Of a stretch of 23,120 bases of DNA, positions 7,541 through 15,419 are shown in pieces. Source of the stretch: Flavobacteriales bacterium UBA6049 (GTDB taxonomy: Bacteria; Bacteroidota; Bacteroidia; Flavobacteriales_G; Salibacteraceae). Where the stretch lies: NCBI GenBank assembly GCA_002429085.1, contig DIYR01000073.1, forward strand, positions 1 to 23,120. The letters are read 5' to 3'. Made by a program: the position numbers and the translations under genes. The stretch's first letter is position 1; the number at the start of each line of letters is the position of its first letter. Under the pieces are notes generated by a model, which saw nothing but the letters and a program-made list of their open reading frames with translations, had not been told where the DNA came from and searched no databases.

Positions 7541-8838
7541 TTTGTAAATTCTTAAAAAGGGCACTGAGTGTGCTATTTTTTATAGTACACTCAGTGCCCT
7601 TTATTGCTCAAAACGTATGGTTTGAAACTAGCTCAAAGGAAGATGGAGGTTTCATTTTAGATACCACGAGTTTTTATCTGTTCGATCCCTACAGCTTTAC
7701 GTCTAAGGACTCTACAGTAATTAATTGGGGGGATGGAGTCACCGAATCAATATCAGCCCAAAACTTTACTGTGGTTCATCCCTATCCGAATTCGGGCATA
7801 TATATTAAATCCATTGAAGACAGTGGGCTTTTTAATGTTATTGGTAAAAACATTACCAATGATGATTCTATATTTTACACAAGGCAAGTAATCTCCTACA
7901 ACCCTTTCCCTCCTTTTTATTTTCATAATTCTCCTAGATTTGATTTAGGATATAAACTGACTCGTTGTGCAACCGCCCCCTTTTATGTGAATCCTTTATT
8001 ATATGAGCTTAACGGTGATAGTATGACTTTTCTTTTAAACGATAGATTTGGGGAATTATCATTACCAAATGGAGTTAAAATGGATTCTTTATCAGGAGAG
8101 TTATCGTGGGCTTCAACTGTAGATACAGGTATTTATCATTTTTCTTTCATAACAGAAGAATACCGCAATTCATTCTATAAGTTAGGTACTCATTCAACTC
8201 TATTTATGATAGAAGTCACAGATAACTGTCCTTCATTATTAGCAAACGATTCAATTGATCAACAAAATCTATTTCATTCCAAAGGAAGAGAGTTTAGAAT
8301 TCAAGAAAACACCTCTTGGAATTATTCATTCACTGTTGATAATGACCAATGGGATAGCATCAAAATAGTACCATCTTCTGAACTCCTTCACAATTTCTTT
8401 AGTTGTAGTTACACTGTAGATCAATTGAACGATCGAACCGAGTTAACTATTCAATGGCCTACTAATTCTAATTTTATTAGGAATCATCCTTTCATAGTTA
8501 CGTATCATGTTACAGCCTATAAGAATGGTCAAGTATTTCATAGAGTTTTGACCAATACAGTATACGTTGAGCCGAATTTAAGCGCTACTAATCCTAACCA
8601 GCTAAACAATCAAGTTCTACTTTTCCCAAATCCAAGTAGTGGCAATGTTTCTTTGGTAACAAGATTAAATGTCGAACGCATAGAACTATACAATACTCTT
8701 GGAGTACTTATTTATCAAAAAAATGTTGATCAACAAATCAACCCTTCATTAAACCTTCAATCGTTGCGCTCTGGAACATATTTAATGCAAATTCAGACTA
8801 GTAAAGGAATCATCATAAAGAAGTTAACAATACAATAG
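7537..8838 (+). CDS. Secreted PKD/Ig-like protein with T9SS type A sorting domain
   Basis: 433 residues. Residues 1-25 form a signal peptide (hydrophobic core ALSVLFFIVHSVPFIAQ, cleavage expected near AQ). A PKD-like strand set follows at about 58-95 (TVINWGDGV ... YPNSGIYIKSIE). A cadherin/Ig-like segment at about 150-205 contains DSMTFLLND ... PNGVKMDSLSGELSWAS ... DTGIYHFSFI. Residues 362-433 are a T9SS type A sorting domain (VLLFPNPSSGNVSL, IELYNTLGVLIYQ, LRSGTYLMQIQTSKG). The start overlaps the stop of the upstream T9SS gene as ATGA, so the two are probably co-translated and may form a secreted pair. The codons for the signal peptide lie in an almost perfect 21-base-pair palindrome (7556-7602). 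The start choice rests on that signal peptide; no later start would give one. Confidence 0.8.
   Translation: MICKFLKRALSVLFFIVHSVPFIAQNVWFETSSKEDGGFILDTTSFYLFDPYSFTSKDSTVINWGDGVTESISAQNFTVVHPYPNSGIYIKSIEDSGLFNVIGKNITNDDSIFYTRQVISYNPFPPFYFHNSPRFDLGYKLTRCATAPFYVNPLLYELNGDSMTFLLNDRFGELSLPNGVKMDSLSGELSWASTVDTGIYHFSFITEEYRNSFYKLGTHSTLFMIEVTDNCPSLLANDSIDQQNLFHSKGREFRIQENTSWNYSFTVDNDQWDSIKIVPSSELLHNFFSCSYTVDQLNDRTELTIQWPTNSNFIRNHPFIVTYHVTAYKNGQVFHRVLTNTVYVEPNLSATNPNQLNNQVLLFPNPSSGNVSLVTRLNVERIELYNTLGVLIYQKNVDQQINPSLNLQSLRSGTYLMQIQTSKGIIIKKLTIQ
7556..7602. repeat. 21-base-pair hairpin inside the signal-peptide codons
   Basis: Arms 7556-7576 and 7582-7602 are complementary over all 21 positions with a single G-T wobble; the loop is TTTTT. 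The stem contains GGGCACTGAGTG, so it is very stable. On the plus strand it is followed by TTTATTG and on the minus strand by TTTTTAAG, so it resembles a bidirectional intrinsic terminator just past the stop codon of the upstream gene. It lies 19 bases into the downstream coding frame. Confidence 0.85.
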
Positions 8839-8872
8839 ACAGCAAGTTCTTTTATTCGGTAAAACAAGCACT

Positions 8873-9286
8873 ATGAAACACCATATCATTTTAACAATCA
8901 GTTTCTTTTTAATTTATTCCAAATTATTCAGTCAAGAAAAAGAATACATTATTGACAGAAATCTTAAGGAATGTCTTAAAGGAAAAAGTAGTAATTCGGA
9001 CATGATCAATTGTACTCAAATTGCAGAAGAAAATTGGGATCAAGAATTGAATAAGTACTATCAACAATTAATGAAAGAACTCTCTCTTGAAACTAAAGAA
9101 AAACTAAAAACCTCTCAAAGGCAATGGATAGCATATCGAGATACCGAATTTGACTTAGTCTATACATATTACCATTATCAGAAAGAAGGTACTATGTGGC
9201 ACCTTGTTGCAGCTAGTGAACGTATGAATTTTGTAAAAGCTAGAGCCATAAAGCTAAAAGAGTACCACGAAATGCTGGAGTATTAA
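8873..9286 (+). CDS. LprI-like (DUF1311) secreted protein
   Basis: 137 residues. A signal peptide (MKHHIILTISFFLIYSKLFS, then QEKE) sends it to the periplasm or beyond. The mature part has the pattern of the LprI N-terminal domain family (formerly DUF1311): a cysteine pair (LKECLKG, MINCTQIAEENWDQELNKYY), then a long amphipathic region and the conserved RQWIAYRDTEF. Members include a mycobacterial lysozyme inhibitor, but most have no known role, so that function should not be transferred. There is no T9SS sorting domain. It lies 34 bases after the second T9SS gene and may be read with it. Confidence 0.8.
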   Translation: MKHHIILTISFFLIYSKLFSQEKEYIIDRNLKECLKGKSSNSDMINCTQIAEENWDQELNKYYQQLMKELSLETKEKLKTSQRQWIAYRDTEFDLVYTYYHYQKEGTMWHLVAASERMNFVKARAIKLKEYHEMLEY

Positions 9287-9351
9287 AGTTATTCTATGAT
9301 TTTAATTTAATTATGGATTGTTTTTTTGTATAAATTAAAAAAACAGCAGTT

Positions 9352-9797
9352 ATGAAAAATCACACCTTCATTGTATTTCTTGCTATCATTAGCTTTACAA
9401 GCTTCAGCTCTTGTATTACCTACCAAAACGTATAATCCATACTTGTAAACTCCGACGATCAGATTTTGACAGAAGGCGAGTTAATCAAGCTAGATCAATT
9501 AACAGATGATCCCAAAGTTTGGACTGCCTATAAAGAAAATCTCCTAAGCTTTCTGAAAAGAAATTAACAACACTTTCTTTCTTTGGAAACTATCAAGTGT
9601 CTAAAGTAATTGTATCAATAGCATGAGATAGAAGTACTTCCTAAACATAGGTATATTCTAGTGTAAAATGAGATAGAAAGAGCCTACAACAAACTAAGAG
9701 AGGAATTAGCCTGAGCTCTTCGACACACCATACGGTCGGCTCACAAAAAGCCATCAACAAAGTCATCTCAAGCGTATTTCAGAAGGAAAACCTCTAA
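9352..9797 (+). pseudogene. Decayed gene: lipoprotein-like start followed by an ExbD-like C-terminal region
   Basis: An ATG at 9352 opens a lipoprotein-type leader (FIVFLAIISFTSFSSC, lipobox cysteine at codon 21) that ends at an in-frame TAA (9433). The same frame then reads ILVNSDDQILTEGELIKLDQ and on to a stop at 9565-9567. Further pieces follow in shifted frames with more stops: FFGNYQVSKVIVSI (about 9580-9625), NEIERAYNKLREELA (9667-9711, frame 1), ELFDTPYGRLTK (frame 2) and KAINKVISSVFQKENL ending at 9795-9797 (frame 3). In this order they match what I recall of Bacteroidota ExbD-like proteins (VLVN..., YxVSKxVISL, AYNELRDELA). At least two frameshifts and several nonsense codons make it non-functional. 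The ExbD assignment is moderate; the broken state is clear if the fragments belong to one gene. The remainder, 9798-9902, holds only a promoter. Confidence 0.55.
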
Positions 9798-9825
9798 ATG
9801 CAAGTACCAATAATCACTTCTATTC

Positions 9826-9854
9826 TTGGTATTAAAATTCATGTTGTACCTTTA
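9826..9854 (+). promoter_or_regulatory. Bacteroidota-type promoter of the ABC exporter genes
   Basis: TTG (9826-9828) lies 18 bases before TACCTTTA (9847-9854), one base off the TAnnTTTG consensus of the main Bacteroidota sigma factor. Transcription would start a few bases later, about 40 bases before the TTG start codon of the permease gene. Confidence 0.45.
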
Positions 9855-9902
9855 CATATAACCCTATTCCATTCCGAAGTAATCGTAAGACCCTAAAAAC
9901 TA

Positions 9903-10820
9903 TTGAAACACTATTTCCATCTTCAATTTAAACTACTGTTTAGAACAATAACTGATGCTGGAGTTTCCCCATGGATAGTCATTTTATTCGCTCCAATTCT
10001 TTTTCTAGGGGCACTTGAACTCCTCTACTCAAAAACCGATTATGCGGCTTATGTAATTGGGGCGTTAGCTCTAAGTTTCATTACAAAGCTTAGTAACCAT
10101 GCCAGAAATGAGTTTCTACAAGCTATTTTCTCTACACATCACTATCATCAAATCCGCTTAGTAGAGAATATATTAGTTGCATTGCCTTTTACCATTTACC
10201 TGTTTTACCAAAGCGATTATTTTGCTTCAGTAGGAATCATGACCATCAGTTGTTTACTAGCCTTTTGGAACAACCAAAGCTCTTTTAACCTAACCATTCC
10301 AACCCCGTTTAACAGTAGGTCATTCGAATATATAATAAGCTTTAGGCAAAGTTTCTTAGTGTATCTACTTCCCTATTTCTTTCTATTAAAATCTATTCAA
10401 GAAGAAAACATGAACCTGGGAATTTTTGGGTTGATTCTTCAAACTGCAATGGTTTTGTTCTACTATACAAAACCAGAGAGTGAGTACATCGTTTGGAACT
10501 ACTCTTTTACTCCCAAAGAATTTCTAATACACAAACTGAAATTGGCTTGGCTAAACACTAGCCTAATCAACCTACTACTTATTGCTTTGCTTCTATTCTT
10601 TAATCCTTTTAGCTGGCTTGCAATAATTGGTTTTCATATTCTCGGGCTGATATACATTTCTTATTTCGTTCTGCTTAAATACCACGCCTTTCCAAAGGAA
10701 ATAAATGTAGCCCAAGGCATTATGCTAATGGTCACCCTCTTATTTCCTCCAATTATACTTTTGGCCCTACCCTACCAATTCATAGAATCAAGCAAACGAT
10801 TGAAAGCCATATTGAAATGA
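9903..10820 (+). CDS. ABC transporter permease (exporter type)
   Basis: 305 residues, mostly hydrophobic, with about eight membrane-spanning segments (for example SPWIVILFAPILFLGALELL, TSLINLLLIALLLFF, GIMLMVTLLFPPIILLALPY). No signal peptide or binding-protein partner is seen. The start is TTG: an in-frame TAA lies only six bases upstream, and the resulting N-terminus (MKHYFHLQFKLLFRTI) is typical of this kind of protein. Its stop overlaps the start of the ATPase gene as ATGA, so the two form an operon and very likely one exporter. The substrate cannot be told from sequence. Confidence 0.75.
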   Translation: MKHYFHLQFKLLFRTITDAGVSPWIVILFAPILFLGALELLYSKTDYAAYVIGALALSFITKLSNHARNEFLQAIFSTHHYHQIRLVENILVALPFTIYLFYQSDYFASVGIMTISCLLAFWNNQSSFNLTIPTPFNSRSFEYIISFRQSFLVYLLPYFFLLKSIQEENMNLGIFGLILQTAMVLFYYTKPESEYIVWNYSFTPKEFLIHKLKLAWLNTSLINLLLIALLLFFNPFSWLAIIGFHILGLIYISYFVLLKYHAFPKEINVAQGIMLMVTLLFPPIILLALPYQFIESSKRLKAILK

Positions 10821-11497
10821 TCAACGTTCAGCAGCTCTACAAATCTTTTGGTGCTAAGCAAGTTTTAAAGGAAATCAACATTTCATTTGAAAAAGGAAAA
10901 GTTTATGGGGTTGTTGGTCAGAACGGTGCCGGAAAAACCACCTTGTTTCGATGCATTGCTGGCTTAGAGTCTTTTGACGGAACGATTAGTTCTGATATCG
11001 ATCCTCTCAAAAATCAATTAGGTTTACTATTAACTGAGCCATTCTTCTTTTCTAAAATCACTGGTAAAGAATACATCGAACTACTTCTACATGCTCGTAA
11101 ACAGGAAGTGGGAGATGTATCAGCAAAAAACATTTTTAATCTACCTCTAGATAAGTATGCTTCTACCTATTCTACTGGAATGAAGAAGAAACTTGCCCTT
11201 ACCGCCATACTTCTACAGCAAAACGAAGTATTTATTCTTGACGAGCCATTCAATGGTGTTGATGTAGAGGGAAATTTCTTGATTACCGAAATAATTCACA
11301 AGCTGAAAGAAGCAGGAAAAACCATCTTAATTTCATCTCACATTTTCAATACGTTAAAAGATACCTGTGACGAAATTCACTTACTACAAGAAGGAAACCT
11401 CACTAAATCTGTACTGAAATCTGAATTTGATCAATTGGAGAAGGAGATGACAACCATTGTGGTTGGAGACAAAATTGCCAATCTATTTAAGAGCTAA
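10817..11497 (+). CDS. ABC transporter ATP-binding protein
   Basis: 226 residues, one nucleotide-binding domain. Walker A is GQNGAGKT (34-41), the signature is degenerate STGMKKK (119-125, in place of LSGGQ, as is common in exporter ATPases of this class), Walker B is FILDEP (139-144), the D-loop GVD follows, and the switch histidine is H175 (SSHIF). The Q-loop glutamine is not obvious; the expected place reads LLTEP. The domain is slightly short. It partners the permease encoded just upstream with a four-base overlap. There is no further component downstream in the same unit. Confidence 0.9.
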   Translation: MINVQQLYKSFGAKQVLKEINISFEKGKVYGVVGQNGAGKTTLFRCIAGLESFDGTISSDIDPLKNQLGLLLTEPFFFSKITGKEYIELLLHARKQEVGDVSAKNIFNLPLDKYASTYSTGMKKKLALTAILLQQNEVFILDEPFNGVDVEGNFLITEIIHKLKEAGKTILISSHIFNTLKDTCDEIHLLQEGNLTKSVLKSEFDQLEKEMTTIVVGDKIANLFKS

Positions 11498-11626
11498 TCT
11501 CACATCTATCCTAAATGGAGGACATCGAATACAGCAAGATTTTCTCACCTAAAACAACCTTCTAAATCAGGTTACGGAACACTTCAGACAGTGTTTCATG
11601 AATGGATAACTGTTATATTTATCCTC

Positions 11627-11887
11627 ATGGTAGAGCGTGATAGTTTCTTGTTGGCAATTTTTCTGATTTTTTGGATTATTTCGGCAGTTGTTGGCAGTCT
11701 AAGGGTAAGAAAAGCCTATCGCTATGATCCAAAAAGAACGAGAATCCACTTAACATTGGTATGGCTCATTCCGTTTTTCTGGTCGAGTATCATAATTCTA
11801 ATGACCAGAAAACTTCCCAAACCAACAGAAGATGGTTATACATACCGAGAGGCAGGATTTAAAAATTATACTCGGTATACAGGTTAA
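11627..11887 (+). CDS. Small two-helix membrane protein
   Basis: 86 residues from the ATG at 11627; a GTG at 11591 would add 12 residues but lies within a short inverted repeat (11576-11583 with 11590-11597) and is less likely. Two membrane segments are visible, LLAIFLIFWIISAVVG and LTLVWLIPFFWSSIIIL, joined by a basic loop (RVRKAYRYDPKRTR), with a hydrophilic tail rich in tyrosine (DGYTYREAGFKNYTRYTG). The layout loosely recalls small phospholipase-D-N-type membrane proteins, but I do not recognise the family. It stands 129 bases after the ABC genes and may have its own transcript. Confidence 0.6.
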   Translation: MVERDSFLLAIFLIFWIISAVVGSLRVRKAYRYDPKRTRIHLTLVWLIPFFWSSIIILMTRKLPKPTEDGYTYREAGFKNYTRYTG

Positions 11888-11929
11888 TCAAGAATACTAC
11901 CTTCACCTCATATCAATTTCTACATAACT

Positions 11930-12727
11930 ATGAACCCTAATAGCGCATATAAAACAGTAAATCGTTCTCTTTGGAATCAGTGGACAAAAGATCATTTAAC
12001 ATCTAAGTTCTACGATATGCAAGCCTTTAGAGAAGGAAAAGATTCTTTGAATTCTATTGAATTAGGCCTGCTTGGTGATGTCTCGGGAAAACGAATTCTT
12101 CATTTGCAATGTCATTTTGGTCAAGACACACTTTCTCTTGCAAGAAGGGGTGCTTCAGTAGTTGGAGTAGATCTAAGCGATGAAGCTGTAAATGCAGCTA
12201 ATAAACTTGCGAATGAGTTAAAGTTAGACGGGCGTTTCATTCAATCAGACGTCTTAGAACTAGACACCGTGCTAGATGAACAATTCGATATTGTTTTTAC
12301 CAGTTACGGAACCATTGGTTGGTTACCAGACATACAAAAGTGGGCGCGCATAGTTCAACAGTTTTTAAAAACAGGCGGAACCTTTATCATGGCTGAATTC
12401 CATCCTGTGATATGGATGTTTGATGATGATGTAAAAAATGTAGTTTATAACTACTTTCAAGATGAAGCTATTATAGAAGATGTTAGTCAATCGTATGCTG
12501 AAAATTCAAATCACGAAAGCTTAAACTGTATTACATGGAATCATGCACTAAGTGAAGTTGTTACAGTACTTCGTAACGAAAACCTCCAATTAGATGTACT
12601 TCAAGAATTCGATTATTCTCCTTACAACTGCTTTAGAAATACGGTAGAAGTAGAACCAAATAAATTCAGAATTAAACACTTTAAAAACCATTTACCAATG
12701 GTTTACGCTATGAAATGGAAAAAATGA
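11930..12727 (+). CDS. SAM-dependent methyltransferase, class I
   Basis: 265 residues, cytosolic. The Rossmann methyltransferase core is clear: motif I ILHLQCHFGQDTLSLARRG (56-74), acidic end of strand 2 VVGVDLSDEAV (Asp81), motif II region FIQSDVLELD (Asp107), then FDIVFTSYGTIGWL and LKTGGTFIMAEFHP. The N-terminus (YKTVNRSLWNQWTKDH) and the modified motif I (QCHFGQD instead of GCGxG) are typical of a group of uncharacterised Bacteroidota and Firmicutes methyltransferases. The substrate is unknown, probably a small molecule. It overlaps the next gene by four bases (ATGA) and heads a three-gene cluster. Confidence 0.85.
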   Translation: MNPNSAYKTVNRSLWNQWTKDHLTSKFYDMQAFREGKDSLNSIELGLLGDVSGKRILHLQCHFGQDTLSLARRGASVVGVDLSDEAVNAANKLANELKLDGRFIQSDVLELDTVLDEQFDIVFTSYGTIGWLPDIQKWARIVQQFLKTGGTFIMAEFHPVIWMFDDDVKNVVYNYFQDEAIIEDVSQSYAENSNHESLNCITWNHALSEVVTVLRNENLQLDVLQEFDYSPYNCFRNTVEVEPNKFRIKHFKNHLPMVYAMKWKK

Positions 12728-13212
12728 ATTCTACAGAACAAATAGCTCATCAGTTCTATCGTGCATTTCAGGTACTTGATGCTGATACAATGAATAGTTT
12801 ATACCATTCAGATGCACGCTTTTCAGATCCTGGATTTGGATTACTTAACCATACAGAATTAACCACCATGTGGGCCATGCTGTGTTTTAACCAACAAGAC
12901 AAGGGGTTCAAATTAACGTATGAAATACTTGATTCTAGTGAAGATTCAGTAACAGTATACTGGCAAGCATGGTATACGTTTTCGAGAACTGGCAGGAAAG
13001 TGCACAATCAAATTACAGCAAATATCTTGGTTGAAAACGGAAAAATCGTTCAACATCACGATCATTTTAATTTACATAAATGGGCTAGTCAAGCTTTAGG
13101 TCTTACAGGATGGTTATTGGGTGGATCTGGTTTTTTCCAGAAAAAACTACAACAGCAAACCAAAGGCCTTTTGGAACAATTTCAAGAACAACAGCGAACT
13201 AATTCTAACTAA
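12724..13212 (+). CDS. SnoaL-like / NTF2-fold protein
   Basis: 162 residues from the ATG at 12724, which overlaps the methyltransferase stop as ATGA; an ATG nine bases upstream is possible but less typical. The sequence follows the SnoaL-like cone fold: an opening helix (QIAHQFYRAFQVLDADTMNSLY), then HSDARFSDPGFGLLNH, curved strands (FKLTYEILDSSEDSVTVYWQAWYTF) and a closing strand with a histidine cluster (ILVENGKIVQHHDHFNLHKW). A C-terminal helical tail from about residue 120 (WLLGGSGFFQKKLQQQ) may contact the membrane or a partner. Family members are isomerases, hydrolases or binding proteins; no catalytic assignment is possible here. Confidence 0.8.
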   Translation: MNSTEQIAHQFYRAFQVLDADTMNSLYHSDARFSDPGFGLLNHTELTTMWAMLCFNQQDKGFKLTYEILDSSEDSVTVYWQAWYTFSRTGRKVHNQITANILVENGKIVQHHDHFNLHKWASQALGLTGWLLGGSGFFQKKLQQQTKGLLEQFQEQQRTNSN

Positions 13213-13228
13213 ATCTCGTTTTCTAGAT

Positions 13229-13624
13229 ATGCTTAAAGGTAAAGCCATTCAGTTGTTTCAAGGTTTTGTTAAAAACATGAACGGTAAAAAGGTCAAGCAA
13301 TTAGTTTCTGATCCTAAACGTATTTTCAAGATTGCCAACTTAGGAAATGCGTTCCGCGAGCACCTAGATGAACTAAAATTGATGGTAAGTCTGTTACAAG
13401 ACGTGGTCAATGGTTCGTACAAAACCATCCCAAAAAATACCGTTTTCTCAATCGCTGGCGTAATTACTTATATCGTAATTCCTGCCGATGCCATACCAGA
13501 CGTTTTACCCGCATTAGGCTTAATAGATGACCTAATGGTTTACCAATACGCGTTAAAATTCATTCGAAAAGACTTAGAAAATTATCGTCTTTGGTTGAAT
13601 CCTGTTCAACCGCTCCCTCAATAG
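13229..13624 (+). CDS. YkvA-like DUF1232 protein
   Basis: 131 residues from the ATG at 13229; a longer frame from 13121 would overlap the preceding gene by 92 bases and adds residues unlike the family. The diagnostic DUF1232 core is at 66-108: TIPKNTVFSIAGVITYIVIP, then ADAIPDVLPALGLIDDLMVY, with the conserved D-x-IPD (87-91) and LIDD (98-101). The core contains a hydrophobic, probably membrane-associated helix pair. The N-terminal 65 residues are helical and charged. The function of the family is unknown. It begins 16 bases after the SnoaL-like gene and is most likely read with it. Confidence 0.85.
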   Translation: MLKGKAIQLFQGFVKNMNGKKVKQLVSDPKRIFKIANLGNAFREHLDELKLMVSLLQDVVNGSYKTIPKNTVFSIAGVITYIVIPADAIPDVLPALGLIDDLMVYQYALKFIRKDLENYRLWLNPVQPLPQ

Positions 13625-13633
13625 AATTGGTAG

Positions 13634-13678
13634 TTGAGATTGATTCATTCGAGATTTGAATAAATCAAAAACTCTCAA
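13634..13678 (+). promoter_or_regulatory. Leader hairpin abutting the start codon at 13681
   Basis: TTGATTCATTC (13640-13650) pairs with GAATAAATCAA (13658-13668) with one mismatch around a 7-base loop. TTGAGA (13634-13639) pairs with TCTCAA (13673-13678) after a four-base bulge. The structure ends two bases before the ATG of the secreted protein gene. No T-run follows, so it is not a standard terminator; it could limit ribosome access or stabilise the mRNA. Confidence 0.5.
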
Positions 13679-13680
13679 CC

Positions 13681-15315
13681 ATGAAGTTTAAAAAATTACT
13701 ATCGCTAGTTCTGCTAGCGTCATCTTCTCAGCTTTTAAATGCCCAATGTTATCCCCCTTCTACTTCAGCATCATTATCTGTTAATAATGTAGATGTACGT
13801 ATTAACGTTGGAGGAGACATGTGGTGGGATTTACTAAGTCAATCTCACTACGAATTTCCGAAAGGAAGTGGCAAGAACACTTTTTTTGCTGGTGGAATTT
13901 GGGTTGGTGGTTTAACCGCAGGCGACTCTTTAAGAGTAGCTGCCATGATGTATCGTCAAAACGGTTCAGATTTCTACCCCGGCCCATTGGCTGCTGATGG
14001 TAGCGTTGCACAATCTACTTGTGTAGAATTTGACAGGTACTTTGGTATGACACAAGCGGATATTGATGCTTTTCTGAATTCTGGAATAATAGATCAAACA
14101 CTCTATGATTGGCCCGGAAAAGGAAACCCTCATAACAATATGCCAACCTCTGATTTAGCACCATTTAAGGATGTAAACTCAGATGGAATATATAATCCAG
14201 ATGATGGAGATTATCCAGTAATTAAAGGTGATGTTGCATACTGGACTGTATTTAACGATGTAGGAAATGTACATGGTGAAACAGGATCTGATCCAATAGG
14301 GCTAGAAGTACAACAAATGATTTATGCTTACGCAGCGAATAATGTAGTCGGAAATAGCATATTTTATGATTATAAACTCATAAAAAAATCACCAGGAATA
14401 TTACACAGCGCTTACTTTGGAAAATTTGTTGATCCTGATTTAGGCTATGCACAAGATGACAATTTAGCTTCTAGCTCTACAAAACGGCTTGGTGTTGTTT
14501 TCAACGGAGATACTTTTGATGAAGACGGTGGTGGTGCTTTAGGTTATGGAGCTAATCCTCCAGCTTCTGCAGTAAAATTTCTAAGAACTCCATTATCTGA
14601 TGCAGGAAGCATGGTTCCAATGTCATCGTTTATTCATTTCAATAGTTTCACCAATCCATTTAATGGAACCCCACATTTAGCTCATCACTTCTACAGTTAC
14701 TTATCTGGAAAGTGGCTTGATAGCCAGGATATTGTTCTTGGAGGAAATGGACGACCAGATCAAAACCCAGGAGCACCAGTTCACCCTTATATGTTCGATA
14801 TTGATGCACCACAAGATTGGACAGAATGCGCTGCTGGAAACTCTCCAGGTGATAGAAGATTCGTTATGTCTGCAGGAGCGTTTACCTTAGACTACAACAC
14901 ACCTGTTGAAGTCAGCTTAGTATCATATTCCGTTTTCCCTAACAACTTGTCGGTTAACTTCTCTTGCGATAGTTTGGGAGATGTACTAGCCGCAGCAGAT
15001 ACCCTTCAACAATTCTATTTAGACCACCCATTACCAGATACAACTACAAATGATACTACTGTAGGAATATTTGACAATCAACTAGAATCTTTCTCATTCA
15101 CAGTTTTTCCAAATCCATCGAATGGAACATTCTCAATCCATCATGAGGCAAATGACTTAGTCAGTGTAGAAATATTTGATCTATCTGGTAGAATCATCTC
15201 AAGTGAACAAAATATCTCTTCAAACCAACGCTTATCAATTCACGAAGCTGGCGTATACATTATTAGAGTTTCGCACGGAGATCAGCAATCTACTGAACGA
15301 TTAGTAATTCACTAA
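13681..15315 (+). CDS. Secreted T9SS cargo protein, first tandem paralogue
   Basis: 544 residues. The signal peptide (KKLLSLVLLASSSQLLNAQ) is followed directly by CYPPSTSASLSVNNV. The middle ~430 residues belong to a Bacteroidota family without known function, marked by GGDMWWD, YEFPKGSG, FFAGGIWVGGL, DSLRVAA and NPHNNMP. It carries a calcium-loop-like segment DVNSDGIYNPDDGDYP (about residues 165-180). The C-terminal 75 residues are a T9SS type A sorting domain (FTVFPNPSNGTFSI, EIFDLSGRIISS, HEAGVYIIRVSHG). Expected location: cell surface or medium. The next gene encodes a close paralogue with the same domain order. A hairpin just before the start codon may affect translation; a terminator follows. 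Confidence 0.85.
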   Translation: MKFKKLLSLVLLASSSQLLNAQCYPPSTSASLSVNNVDVRINVGGDMWWDLLSQSHYEFPKGSGKNTFFAGGIWVGGLTAGDSLRVAAMMYRQNGSDFYPGPLAADGSVAQSTCVEFDRYFGMTQADIDAFLNSGIIDQTLYDWPGKGNPHNNMPTSDLAPFKDVNSDGIYNPDDGDYPVIKGDVAYWTVFNDVGNVHGETGSDPIGLEVQQMIYAYAANNVVGNSIFYDYKLIKKSPGILHSAYFGKFVDPDLGYAQDDNLASSSTKRLGVVFNGDTFDEDGGGALGYGANPPASAVKFLRTPLSDAGSMVPMSSFIHFNSFTNPFNGTPHLAHHFYSYLSGKWLDSQDIVLGGNGRPDQNPGAPVHPYMFDIDAPQDWTECAAGNSPGDRRFVMSAGAFTLDYNTPVEVSLVSYSVFPNNLSVNFSCDSLGDVLAAADTLQQFYLDHPLPDTTTNDTTVGIFDNQLESFSFTVFPNPSNGTFSIHHEANDLVSVEIFDLSGRIISSEQNISSNQRLSIHEAGVYIIRVSHGDQQSTERLVIH

Positions 15316-15330
15316 TCTCTTAATACTATA

Positions 15331-15375
15331 GGAAGTTTTGAAGAAGGTCTCTCCTCTTTTTCAAGGCTTCCTTTT
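15331..15375 (+). terminator. Intrinsic terminator between the two paralogues
   Basis: GGAAGTTTTGAA (15331 on) pairs with TTCAAGGCTTCC (ending 15371) through two G-T wobbles, with further pairing of GAAGG with CCTCTTTTTC inside, and is followed by TTTT. It would separate the two paralogues into different transcripts, so the second needs its own promoter, for which I see no strong match in 15376-15419. Confidence 0.6.
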
Positions 15376-15419
15376 CAGCACACTTTGGTGCAAATAGATA
15401 ACCAAACAATACCTTACAT

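Noticed and set aside
9300..9340. 10-base inverted repeat TTTTAATTTA/TAAATTAAAA
   Set aside because: Made only of A and T in an AT-rich region; too weak to be called a terminator or operator.
13121..13228. Longer start for the YkvA-like protein
   Set aside because: Would overlap the SnoaL-like gene by 92 bases in another frame; the ATG at 13229 gives a normal family length.
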